Assembly (NCBI GenBank): GCA_963716735.1
Contig: OY970321.1
Location: forward strand, 1,550,001 to 1,614,000
DNA: 64,000 nucleotides
Direction: 5' to 3'
DNA from: VRUE01 sp963716735
GTDB taxonomy: Bacteria; Actinomycetota; Thermoleophilia; Solirubrobacterales; 70-9
The notes beneath the pieces are model-generated. The model was not told the origin of the DNA. It was given only the letters and a program-made list of their open reading frames with translations, and ran no database searches. Below, piece after piece: positions 1 through 8,317 of the stretch (within the stretch, counting starts at the first letter, position 1; every line of letters begins with the position of its first letter). Made by a program: the position numbers and the translations under genes.

Positions 1-540
1 GGGCTTTTCAAGCTCCTGCTGGTTGCTTGCTACGGCGCGGTGTCCCGCTCGGACTGGTTGCTGTCCTTCTACCTCGCTCCCGAACGGTACTGGCGCGGAT
101 ACTGGCACTACACCTCTATCAACGAGGGGAAGGTACATCTCGGCATCTGGTATGTCGAGCAGTCAGTTCGAGGCACTCAGATATTTGCCTACGGGCTCGA
201 CGAGAACTACCAGCGGCGATTTGAAGCAGAGTCGATTGCCGACCCGATCGAGCGGGCCGACGGAGTCTTTGAAGTGATCTACGGCTTTGAGTCGAATGCT
301 GACGCGGGGAGGCGCGTCTTCGCAAAAACGCGTGTCAAGCCGGACCAATCACAGGGACGCTGGTATAGGGCTCGCGGCCCAGAGATCCTGCGAGGAACGA
401 CCTTCAACTACGGAGGGGCGCTCAACGAGAGCGTGTTCACTAATGTGAAGTTCGTCCGTCACGGCGATGTCTGGGACGAGGACGGGCTTATCGCCAAGCT
501 CCGCACTGAAGAGGTCCAGCACGGCGCGCCAGCGACTTAG
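1..540 (+). CDS. Hypothetical protein, 5' end cut by window edge; possible membrane-anchored beta-barrel domain
   Basis: The frame is open from the first base, so the gene probably starts upstream; the first in-window starts (GTG at 40) would remove a hydrophobic stretch (GLFKLLLVACYGAV). The remainder is soluble-looking and rich in predicted beta strands, with aromatic motifs YWRGYW near the start and GIWYVEQ some 15 residues later. A hydrophobic segment followed by a small W-x-G-x-W barrel loosely resembles the Cap15-type (2TM plus beta-barrel) effector associated with CBASS systems, but this is a resemblance by eye only. No nucleotidyltransferase gene is visible because the upstream side is outside the window. 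The 120 bases after the stop hold nothing recognisable. Function is unassigned. Confidence 0.55.
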   Translation, partial: GLFKLLLVACYGAVSRSDWLLSFYLAPERYWRGYWHYTSINEGKVHLGIWYVEQSVRGTQIFAYGLDENYQRRFEAESIADPIERADGVFEVIYGFESNADAGRRVFAKTRVKPDQSQGRWYRARGPEILRGTTFNYGGALNESVFTNVKFVRHGDVWDEDGLIAKLRTEEVQHGAPAT

Positions 541-663
541 GCGCGAATTCCAGGTGTGTCGCACGCTGAAACCAGGCCTACCACAAAGCAATACGCCATC
601 GAACTCGTTTGAGAGTCTCGAGGCGAAAACGTCGAAGCCGGAATTCTGACCGAGCGTGACCGT

Positions 664-1188
664 TTAGGCGTCCCGCGGCAACTCACCCCAGCGCTGAACC
701 AGACGATTGGACTGGGCGTCAGGGCGCTCCTCGGTCAGACCGACGCGATCGCACAGCGCCAGGCTGGGCTGATTGCGGCGGTCGACGCGGACGAAGGTGC
801 GCGGATGCCGACCCAGGGAGAGCATTTGCTTGAAGGTCGCGAGGAGCATCAACTCGCCCAGAGAAATCTCCCGCCCTTCCGACAACTGCACGAGGCTGCC
901 GCGGGCCTGCAAAGAGACCGCCACTACCTCGGTGTAGCCGACGTCGGGCTCGAGGGTTGGCTCGATGTGATGGGCGCCGAGAACGAGTACCGCTCCGCCC
1001 GGGTCGGTGCCGATCAGCATCCGTCCGTCGAAGCGCGGCGGCGATGCCAGATAGCGTCTGGGCAAGGGACCGCGAATCTGCTCCTCGACCACTTCCTCCC
1101 ACGGTGCCCCCGCGCTACAACGAAAGGCGGCGAGGGCGGGTAGATCGTCCGCCGTCAGGGCCCTGATCAGGACCTCGTCAGGCTTCAC
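664..1188 (-). CDS. GNAT-family N-acetyltransferase-like protein
   Basis: 174 residues, GTG start overlapping the upstream small gene by four bases (GTGA). The N-terminus (IRALTADDLPALAAFRCS) has the layout of the first GNAT strand and helix. The C-terminal part has the N-x(3)-A-L-C-x(3)-G-L pattern (RNQPSLALCDRVGLTEE), which matches GNAT motif B, where acetyl-CoA-binding enzymes carry an asparagine and a late Gly-Phe/Leu. The region usually holding the acetyl-CoA pyrophosphate loop (Q/R-x-x-G-x-G/A) is poorly preserved, so activity is uncertain. The substrate is unknown. Translational coupling to a 73-residue protein resembles the layout of GNAT toxin-antitoxin pairs, but that partner is not a recognised antitoxin (RHH or HTH) type. 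Confidence 0.6.
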   Translation of the reverse strand: MKPDEVLIRALTADDLPALAAFRCSAGAPWEEVVEEQIRGPLPRRYLASPPRFDGRMLIGTDPGGAVLVLGAHHIEPTLEPDVGYTEVVAVSLQARGSLVQLSEGREISLGELMLLATFKQMLSLGRHPRTFVRVDRRNQPSLALCDRVGLTEERPDAQSNRLVQRWGELPRDA

Positions 1189-1406
1189 CTAACGTCGGGG
1201 ATGCCGTCCGGGATCGCGATCGTGGGGTCGCCGGTCACGACCAGCGCCTGCGGATCGACATCGGCGAGCACTTTCCCCCAAGCCGTTCCGTAGATATCGG
1301 TGGGGGTTGCGCCGGCGCGGGCGCCGGCGACGAGCGCGAAGGCGGCGGCGGCCTCTTCCTCGCTCATCTCGGAGACGACCTGCTGAAGGCGTTCCTTGAC
1401 AGTCAT
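1185..1406 (-). CDS. Small hypothetical protein coupled to the GNAT gene
   Basis: 73 residues. The N-terminal half is a likely amphipathic helix with an acidic, alanine-rich stretch (MSEEEAAAAFALVAG). The C-terminal half is proline- and aspartate-rich (DPTIAIPDGIPDVR). It has no obvious DNA-binding fold, signal peptide or membrane segment. The stop overlaps the GNAT start, so the two proteins are probably made together. It could be an accessory or antitoxin-like partner; this rests on gene arrangement alone. Confidence 0.5.
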   Translation of the reverse strand: MTVKERLQQVVSEMSEEEAAAAFALVAGARAGATPTDIYGTAWGKVLADVDPQALVVTGDPTIAIPDGIPDVR

Positions 1407-1540
1407 AGCCCCATTCTACCGAGGTAGTCGGGGTGCTCTTAAGAGATCGGGAAGGCGAAGAAGCATGTGTAAAGGAGGCAACAGAGCGATTGGGCCACGA
1501 AACGCTTGGCCATGGCCCAAACGCCGCACCGCCGCCTCGC

Positions 1541-1612
1541 CATTCGTGCCTGACTCGAACCGAAGCGACGATCCGCACCATGGAAGTGCTCTACCAACTG
1601 AGCTATCCGGGC
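1541..1612 (-). pseudogene. Decayed tRNA-Thr(GGT)-like sequence
   Basis: On the minus strand the 5' half reads like an intact tRNA: acceptor strand GCCCGGA, TA, a D-arm GCTC/GAGC with the loop AGTTGGTA, then CTTCC and an anticodon loop ATGGTGC with GGT at the anticodon position. The 3' half does not complete the cloverleaf. The 3' anticodon strand is GGATC rather than GGAAG (two mismatches), the bases around TTCGAGT do not form a T-stem, and no complement of GCCCGGA follows. It is best read as a truncated or recombined tRNA-Thr remnant. A functional tRNA with unusual pairing is less likely. Confidence 0.6.
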
Positions 1613-1660
1613 GGAGCGATCAACTTTAGCGGCGCGATGCTCAGGCGGGGTTGCCGCACC

Positions 1661-4549
1661 TCAGCGCCCGCTGCGCTTCGACTTCCGCTTCCCCCCACAA
1701 TCAGGCTCCATCACCGGGTTGCCCTTCGCCACCTTGCCGTTGTGCCCTTCGAACCGAACGTTGGCCCTATTGGCTTTGGTGCACAGATCGCGGCTATTGA
1801 TGATCAGCCCCTTCTTCTGGCCTTGCATCTTGAGCACGACTTTGGAGAGCGGCGCATCTGGGGCTTCTTCGACCGTTGCCCTGATCCCGCCCTTTACCGA
1901 GTCGATCCTGGTCGCGACTTCTACGTTTACCAGGCCGTGCAGGTCAAAGACGAGGTCGGGGAGCTTGTGGTTTGAGGAGCGCAGGTAGGCGGGGCCCTCA
2001 AGCGGCTCTTCCAATAGGGGCGTATAGGCCTTGATGTAGCCGTATTGGGCTGCTTTTGGGCAGGCCTTTGCGGCGAACTGGACGCGCGTGCAGATCGTCC
2101 TGATGTGGGCTTGGTCTAGGAACGCCGATCTCGGCAGCCTGACCACGAGTCCCTTTATGTTCGCATCGCCTTTCCTTGGCCTGTAGGTGGCGAGGAGTCC
2201 TGGATGTCCGCCGCGCTTGCTGCCGCCTTTCAGCTTGACGTCGAGCTTTGGCTTAAAGCCCAAGGCGAGGCAGTTGGCTGCCTGGTAGCGGTCTTTTAGG
2301 TCGACCGGGACGTCGTCGCTTGAATCGAAGACGTTCAGATAGGAGCCGAAGAGGGTTGCCCTGGCGCTCGATTCGTCGCATGAGGTCGGGTTCAAGAGGA
2401 AGCTGGGCCGATCGACATAGACGCGCAGGTCCCTGGTCTTCAGGATGATCCCGTTGAGGATGTGGGGGATCGGGTCCGATGCCGCCCCGTCGACTTCCAC
2501 TTCTGCGGTCTTTGAATTCAGGGTCAAAGCGAGTTGGACGACGACGGTTCCCGCGTCAAAGGGCCCAGCCACCGCCGGGGTGATCGCGATCACGCTGAGC
2601 GGATCGCCGTGGTAGGGACCGCCGAGGTAGATTTTCCCCGGCACGTAGGTGAGCGCCGATCCGACTCCTGCCCCAGCCAAAGTGTGGCCGATCAGCGAGT
2701 TGGCTGGGCAGCTTGGTGAAGCTATCTCCTGCCTGCCGGTCTTCGCCTTGGCGATCGCTACCGCCGAATCGGGGCATTTGCCAACTCCAACCAGCGAGCC
2801 GACCTCACCGGGGGGCAGGATCGAGGAGAACTTGGTCATGTCCTGTTCTCCATCACTTCTGATTAGGCGCATGTAGAAGGGGGAGAAGGAGCCGGCGTTG
2901 TTGTTGTTGGCGCCGGCTTCATAGGCCGGGTGGAAGGAGGGCACGCCTCCCGACGGGCAGGGCGCTCCACCAATCCCCCTGTTTAGGGTGAAGGTCGCGA
3001 TCCTCGTGATAACTTCGCTTGGCCGCGCCCAGGGCGTCATCTCGGCCTTGGTCTGGAAGGTGCCGCAGCGCGGCGGGGTGACCAGCGGTGCTCGCTGACC
3101 CTCGCGGAAATGAAAGAGGAAGCGGTTGAATGGGGTCTGGGGGGCGTCTTCTACCGTGGTGACCAGCTGACCGGTGTGGGGATCCGGCTCTACCTTGGCA
3201 GGGATCTTGACCAAAATGCCCAGCTTCTCGTTTCTGATCACGATGTAGAAGGCTATGAGAGTGTCGAAGGGGTTCTCGGCTCCTGGTTTGCTCGTTGCGG
3301 GGTCGTCTTGCTGGGCGAGGTAGACCGAGCCGTCGATCGGTTCTTCGGCCGCGGGCGTATCGACTCTGGTCGTGCCGATCTTCGATGGGTTGGGGCAGCC
3401 CTCTCCCGGTTTCGCGGCGAGCGTTTCGCGATCGAGGTCAGCCGGAGTGCAGACTCCTAGCCCTTCGCCGATCGAGGGGTTGATCGTCACCCCCTCGGGC
3501 AAGGTAACCGTGATCTTCTTCAGATCCGACTGGGCGAGGCCGTCGGGTTCGACCAGGCCTTCGCCGGCGTGGTCGATCTCGTCTTCGAAGTCGAGTTCGA
3601 AATCCAGTCCCGTGCTGGTCTCTGCCGTGTCGGCGGTCGGCGCGGATGAGATCCCGGGAAGGAATTCGAGTTTGTCGCAGCCCTCGAAGCCAATAGGGTT
3701 GGGTGGCTCGGTGAAATCGTGGGTGAGCATACTGCCGCCGACGAACGCACCCGGATCGCTCCAGGAGTCGAGTTCGTAGTCGGCCGGCAAGGGTCCCTCG
3801 CAGACTCGGGGCAAGGTTAGGAAGGGCCTCTCCTCTGCTTCGGCCGGACACTCGCGGCCGCCTTCTTGGAGATTCAGTTTGCCGTCAATGATGTTTTCGG
3901 ACAAGACCGGCAGGGCATCGGCCATGCATTTGCCTCGGGCGAAGTCGTGGGCGGGATCTGCCGGAACTCCCCAGAGCTGTGCCACGCCGCCGAATACGGT
4001 GAGCGGCTGGGGGATGTTGGGCAGGCGTGAGACGACGTTGTAGTCGGGGCTCTGCTTGAGCGAGATGTCGATGATGATCGGCACGCCAGCGACGGAGAAA
4101 CCCAGGCGCACCGGTATGCCGGGGGGCGGTACGAGGTTGAAGAGGGCCGCGGGCCACCCTTCGGAGGGAGTCCGCAGCAATGAGGCAACTACGCCGACGA
4201 CGGTGTCATCTTGGCAGGAGGGGGTATTGCCTCCTATGAGCGTCGCGAAATCGAGCGTTGTGCAGCGCGGCACCGCAGTGGTGTCACCGGTGAACCCGCG
4301 CGCTGCTTTGACAATCAGGTCCTTGATGTCGCCGCCGTCGGCGAAATACTCGGATTCCTCTTCGTGGTAATTGACTTCACTGAACACGTTCAGGGCGAAG
4401 GGGTGCGATCCCGCCTGGGTTGCGGGGGCCCCATCCTGGTCTTCGAAGCTAAAGTCAAACTGCGCGAGGCCGAAGTCGGCCTCAGCTTGAGCCGAAAAAA
4501 AGAACGTCCCAGCAACGAGGATCGCAAGTGTCAAGATAAGTCGCTTCAT
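1661..4549 (-). CDS. Secreted four-module Cys-repeat protein, copy B1
   Basis: 962 residues with a signal peptide (MKRLILTLAILVAGTFFFSAQAEA). It is homologous along its length to the proteins at 54081-56933 and 60934-63828, but clearly more diverged from them than they are from each other. The signature C-x(6)-G occurs four times (CQDDTVVG at residue 112, then CPNPSKIG, CPANSLIG and CPKAAQYG), the last three each preceded by an LP turn and another cysteine, suggesting four related beta-sandwich modules stabilised by disulfides. The C-terminus is basic (GGKRKSKRSGR). The ATG overlaps the stop of the upstream NHL gene as ATGA, with no separate ribosome site, so translation is coupled. Extracellular or wall-associated location is inferred; biochemical function is unknown. 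Confidence 0.85.
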   Translation of the reverse strand: MKRLILTLAILVAGTFFFSAQAEADFGLAQFDFSFEDQDGAPATQAGSHPFALNVFSEVNYHEEESEYFADGGDIKDLIVKAARGFTGDTTAVPRCTTLDFATLIGGNTPSCQDDTVVGVVASLLRTPSEGWPAALFNLVPPPGIPVRLGFSVAGVPIIIDISLKQSPDYNVVSRLPNIPQPLTVFGGVAQLWGVPADPAHDFARGKCMADALPVLSENIIDGKLNLQEGGRECPAEAEERPFLTLPRVCEGPLPADYELDSWSDPGAFVGGSMLTHDFTEPPNPIGFEGCDKLEFLPGISSAPTADTAETSTGLDFELDFEDEIDHAGEGLVEPDGLAQSDLKKITVTLPEGVTINPSIGEGLGVCTPADLDRETLAAKPGEGCPNPSKIGTTRVDTPAAEEPIDGSVYLAQQDDPATSKPGAENPFDTLIAFYIVIRNEKLGILVKIPAKVEPDPHTGQLVTTVEDAPQTPFNRFLFHFREGQRAPLVTPPRCGTFQTKAEMTPWARPSEVITRIATFTLNRGIGGAPCPSGGVPSFHPAYEAGANNNNAGSFSPFYMRLIRSDGEQDMTKFSSILPPGEVGSLVGVGKCPDSAVAIAKAKTGRQEIASPSCPANSLIGHTLAGAGVGSALTYVPGKIYLGGPYHGDPLSVIAITPAVAGPFDAGTVVVQLALTLNSKTAEVEVDGAASDPIPHILNGIILKTRDLRVYVDRPSFLLNPTSCDESSARATLFGSYLNVFDSSDDVPVDLKDRYQAANCLALGFKPKLDVKLKGGSKRGGHPGLLATYRPRKGDANIKGLVVRLPRSAFLDQAHIRTICTRVQFAAKACPKAAQYGYIKAYTPLLEEPLEGPAYLRSSNHKLPDLVFDLHGLVNVEVATRIDSVKGGIRATVEEAPDAPLSKVVLKMQGQKKGLIINSRDLCTKANRANVRFEGHNGKVAKGNPVMEPDCGGKRKSKRSGR

Positions 4550-7500
4550 CGGGCGGCCCCTCGGTTGCGGTTGGCTTTGTGGCGCTTGTGTTGGTGCCTT
4601 GGCACGCAGTGCGCCTTGCTGCGACGTACCACCCGGCGCGTCCCCCTACGGCACTGTCGGGCACCCGGGGCCTTGGCATCCCCGGGCCCGCGGAAGACGG
4701 CCGAGGCCGGGGTCTGGTCGCTGGGCGGAGCGGGAACGCTTTGGCAAGCGTCACCGACACAGGGCGGGGTCGGTGGTGGTGGTGGTGGGAAGCCGCCGCC
4801 CTCACGCGCGTCGTAGATGTCGATGAAGGCAATATCACGGGGGTCGATGTTGCTGCTGGTGGTGATGAAGACGTCTCGGCCATTGGCGCTTGCGTCGAGT
4901 AGTTCAGAGTCTTCGGGGCTCCTCCCGGTCGAGATCAGGGTGATGCAGCCGCTGTTCGATTTGAAGTAGCGGGCACTTTCGGTCCTACAGCTTCCCGTGC
5001 CAGGCGCCTCCCACTGATAGACGTCCTGGGCGTCGTTCTTGTCCTCGGGCACCAGCCCGTCGAAGGAGTTGAAGAGCAGACGCTTGCCGTCGGCCGAGAG
5101 CAGACGCTTGCCATGGTTGGACCATTCCCAGGTCGGCAGCCAGGCAGCGGCTTGCAGCTTGGTACGGCCTTCGCCATTTGGGTTGGACGGGAGGTAGGCG
5201 CCGCGGAGTCGCTGGCCCACCGGGCGGGCGCCGGATGGGTTGCACGAAACGCAGCTGATCTGTGCCGAGTCGGCATCGTAGAGGTAGATCTCGCTTGCTG
5301 CCTCGCCCGTATTGGCGTCCGCATTGTCATAGCCGGTCAGGCTGAGGTTCGACATGAACACCAGGTGGCGCCCGTCCGCGCTCACCCGGCTGCTATGGGT
5401 GAACGGGCTGCGGCTATCGATGGTCGGCGGATTATTCGGCCCGACTGCCGTTCCCACCCCCCGGTCCGCCGGGGAAACCACTGCGATCAGGCTCACCGTC
5501 CCCCCCTTACGCAGGTAGAGGTTGTCCTCCCCCGCCACCGCTCCCGCCGCCAGCGCTTGCCGGGAGGTGAAGTAGAGGTAGGAGAGATCCTGGCTGGAAC
5601 CGACCACCCCGCCCAGCTCTCCCGCGACCGCGGTTTTCGTTTCCGCGTCGACGTCGAATTCATAGAGGGTTTCGCCTTGGCGGTAGAGCGCCAGCGATCC
5701 GTCGGCCGCGGCGCTGAGAAATTCGACCGTCGACGCCGGTGCCGAGACCGCGACCGTCCGCGTCCCGTCGATCCGCACGAAGACCTGCCTCGAGCCGAAG
5801 CTGCTCGCCGTCCAGAAGATCCGCGAGCCGTCCTCTGAGATCGCCCGACTGAGCGGCGACTGTCTCCCGGTGTTCGGGACAAACGCCGAGCCAACGCCAG
5901 CGCTATCTGCGGCCGCCGCCCCAGCCGGCAGCATGCTCACCAATCGCAGCTGCCCGTCCGTGGCGTCGTAGATCTTCGCGTTAGGGCTTTCGGTTGCTTC
6001 GGGCGTCAGCGCAGCGTCGGAGCCAAAAATGACGTGGCCGTCCTTGGGCGAGAAGCTACCGTAGAGCAAGCCAAGCTCGAGGGACGAGGCCGCCGGGAAA
6101 GACAACTCCTTGGTCAAGGCCTCATAGCCGTCGGCTCCGGCCCCGCAGTTGTCGCGGAGGTAGAGGTTGACATGGCCGGGCAGCGCATCTTCGGTGAGTG
6201 GAACGAGGTTCTGGTCGACGAGCAGCGCGCCGCAGAGATCTTCAGTGAAGGCGAGGAAGTTGGTGTTCAGATCGAAGCCTTCGCTGAATTTTGGATCAAA
6301 GACGGTCCTCCCCTGCGCCGGGGTGATCGCGTGCGTCGACCAACCGCTCGCCGCTCGCGTCGAGATGTACTGGTTGGCAATCGCTCCCCGTGCTGCGTCG
6401 CCGAAGGCGGTCTTCGAGGTGTAGGTGAGCCTCTCGCCGTCGGGAGTGCTCTGCCGCCATGCGGCTTCTTGGCCGTTGTCGGGGCCGCCGCTGGCCACGA
6501 TATCCCCGCCGCCCTTGTCGACCGGGGAGACCATCTCATAGGCGCGACAGTCGGGCAGGGCAGCGGAGGGGCCGGTGCGGAATGCCTGATTTGCGCAGGC
6601 AGCCTGAGGCACGAAGGGCTCATAGGTCTTAAAGGTGGCGTCACTTCCCTCTATGCCCGGTTTGCCGCCGAGGCCGATGACAGCTTCAGGATCGCCGCCG
6701 CTCTTGGCGACGAAGCGGTAGCGGTAGCTGGTGCCGGGCTGCAGACCCGTGAGTTGAACGCTGGCGGTGAGCGGCGCGTCGGTCACACCGCCTCCCAGAA
6801 AGGTGCCGGGGGGAGTGGGTTTTTCGATGACGCAGGCCGCCTCCCAGTCGCCTTCTTTCAGGCACTCGGCGGTACCGTACTGTGCGTAGTAGCGGGTGTC
6901 AGCCCAGAACCTGGAGTTGATTTTGGCTCTCAGGGTGGCGCTGGCGGTGCCGACTTCCCAGGCGAACTGGGCGAGGATCTCGGGTGGCGCCGGCGGAGCC
7001 GGGCAGAGTTCGGTCCGATCGGGGGCCGGGCCGTAGGCGCGTACGTAGCTGTTGACGAAGTTGGAGTTGGAGACATAGATATCAGCACCACCGGTGAGGC
7101 AGGCCGAGCCGGTGGCTATGCCGGAGGATTCGGGTTCCAGGTCTTCGGCGAATTTGTCGGCCAGCTCCGCCGAGGGATCGAAGTGCAGTACCTCGGTTTT
7201 GGCTTTGTCGAAGACGTAGACGTCGCCGTCGACATCGACGGCGACGGCTCGGGGGTTGGGAACCGGGAAGGTTTGGGGTGCGATCGGGGCACCGCTCGGA
7301 TCAAGCTTGTGGACATCGGGTTTGTCGTTGTTGTTGTTGCTATCGCCGACGACGTAAGCGACATAGAGATTGCCGTCGCCATCGACGGCAAGCGACTGCA
7401 CCAACTCGCCTGGCAGGGCGATCTCCCCCTGGTAGGCGCCCGCGGCATCGAAGCGCTGGATGCGACCGGCGTCGCCGACGTAGACATTGTCGGTGGGATC

Positions 7501-8184
7501 GATCGCGATGAAACTGCCGACAACGGGCCAGGCGCCGAACTGGCCGGGACCGGTTCCTTCGCCGCCAACGCCGCAGACGTCGGTCGGGGGACCGGCGTTG
7601 GTGCAGATTTCGGTGCTGCCCGAGGTGCCGCTGTTAACCCCTTTGCCCCACATCCGCAGGAAGCGGCCTTCGGAGTCGAACTTCTGCACCCGGTGGTTTG
7701 GCCGGTCGACCACGTACACGCTGCCGGCCGAGTCGACGGCGAGGCCCTGCGGGGAGAGGAACTGCCCGGCGCCGCTGCCTTCGATGCCCGCCTGGCAGCC
7801 CGTTGCCTCGGTACAGGTCTGAGGCTCGGCAGAGCCATCGAGGACACCCCAGCCAAAGGCCTTGACGAAGACGCCCCAGGCCGTGAACTCGTCAATGCGG
7901 CTGTTAATTACGTCGGCGACGTAGACATGACCGGTGTTCGGGTCGGTCGCGACTCCGCGTGGAATCTGGGTCTGACCCGCTTTCGCGGTGGTGACTTCGC
8001 CCGTCTGGAAAAAACCTCCCTTGCCGAACTGGGTCAGGAGCGAGGGGGCAGCCGAAGCGGCTGGAGCCAGCGCCGCGCCGAGGCAAAGCAGCGCAAAGAC
8101 AACACCGACCAGGCCAGATACGGCGGTCCCCTTGACGTCGATCCCGCAACAGATGCCTGCACTAGTGCTCCGCTGGCTGCTCAT
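4546..8184 (-). CDS. Secreted NHL-repeat / beta-propeller protein, copy A1
   Basis: 1212 residues with a strong ribosome site (AAAGGAGG) before ATG. An N-terminal hydrophobic segment at about residues 22-46 serves as signal or anchor. Residues 60-385 hold about six NHL blades with the pattern P-x-G-[VIL]-A-[VT]-D followed by [VIL]-Y-V-x-D. A fibronectin-type-III-like domain with TGLQPGTSYRYRF follows at roughly 400-510. A second propeller-like region starts after DCRAYEMVSP and has repeated S-x-D-G-[SR] turns typical of TolB/PD40-like propellers. The tail is proline-rich, has a short Cys pair (CVGDAC) and ends strongly basic. It is exported and most likely displayed at the surface; the ligand is unknown. 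It is translationally coupled to B1. Confidence 0.85.
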   Translation of the reverse strand: MSSQRSTSAGICCGIDVKGTAVSGLVGVVFALLCLGAALAPAASAAPSLLTQFGKGGFFQTGEVTTAKAGQTQIPRGVATDPNTGHVYVADVINSRIDEFTAWGVFVKAFGWGVLDGSAEPQTCTEATGCQAGIEGSGAGQFLSPQGLAVDSAGSVYVVDRPNHRVQKFDSEGRFLRMWGKGVNSGTSGSTEICTNAGPPTDVCGVGGEGTGPGQFGAWPVVGSFIAIDPTDNVYVGDAGRIQRFDAAGAYQGEIALPGELVQSLAVDGDGNLYVAYVVGDSNNNNDKPDVHKLDPSGAPIAPQTFPVPNPRAVAVDVDGDVYVFDKAKTEVLHFDPSAELADKFAEDLEPESSGIATGSACLTGGADIYVSNSNFVNSYVRAYGPAPDRTELCPAPPAPPEILAQFAWEVGTASATLRAKINSRFWADTRYYAQYGTAECLKEGDWEAACVIEKPTPPGTFLGGGVTDAPLTASVQLTGLQPGTSYRYRFVAKSGGDPEAVIGLGGKPGIEGSDATFKTYEPFVPQAACANQAFRTGPSAALPDCRAYEMVSPVDKGGGDIVASGGPDNGQEAAWRQSTPDGERLTYTSKTAFGDAARGAIANQYISTRAASGWSTHAITPAQGRTVFDPKFSEGFDLNTNFLAFTEDLCGALLVDQNLVPLTEDALPGHVNLYLRDNCGAGADGYEALTKELSFPAASSLELGLLYGSFSPKDGHVIFGSDAALTPEATESPNAKIYDATDGQLRLVSMLPAGAAAADSAGVGSAFVPNTGRQSPLSRAISEDGSRIFWTASSFGSRQVFVRIDGTRTVAVSAPASTVEFLSAAADGSLALYRQGETLYEFDVDAETKTAVAGELGGVVGSSQDLSYLYFTSRQALAAGAVAGEDNLYLRKGGTVSLIAVVSPADRGVGTAVGPNNPPTIDSRSPFTHSSRVSADGRHLVFMSNLSLTGYDNADANTGEAASEIYLYDADSAQISCVSCNPSGARPVGQRLRGAYLPSNPNGEGRTKLQAAAWLPTWEWSNHGKRLLSADGKRLLFNSFDGLVPEDKNDAQDVYQWEAPGTGSCRTESARYFKSNSGCITLISTGRSPEDSELLDASANGRDVFITTSSNIDPRDIAFIDIYDAREGGGFPPPPPPTPPCVGDACQSVPAPPSDQTPASAVFRGPGDAKAPGARQCRRGTRRVVRRSKAHCVPRHQHKRHKANRNRGAAR

Positions 8185-8317
8185 CTACCGTCCTCCTTTC
8201 GTTCCTGCGGCTGTCGCTTGAGTGGTGTGCATGCCGGACAGAGGGTCAGTCCGCGAAAGCCCAGCATCCGGAGCGGTGAGGCCGATCTGGGTGCTGGGCC
8301 CGACATCTTCGGTGGGC

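Noticed and set aside
7325..7345. GTT-rich microrepeat in A1
   Set aside because: It encodes a short Asn run in a loop and is not expanded enough to suggest phase variation.
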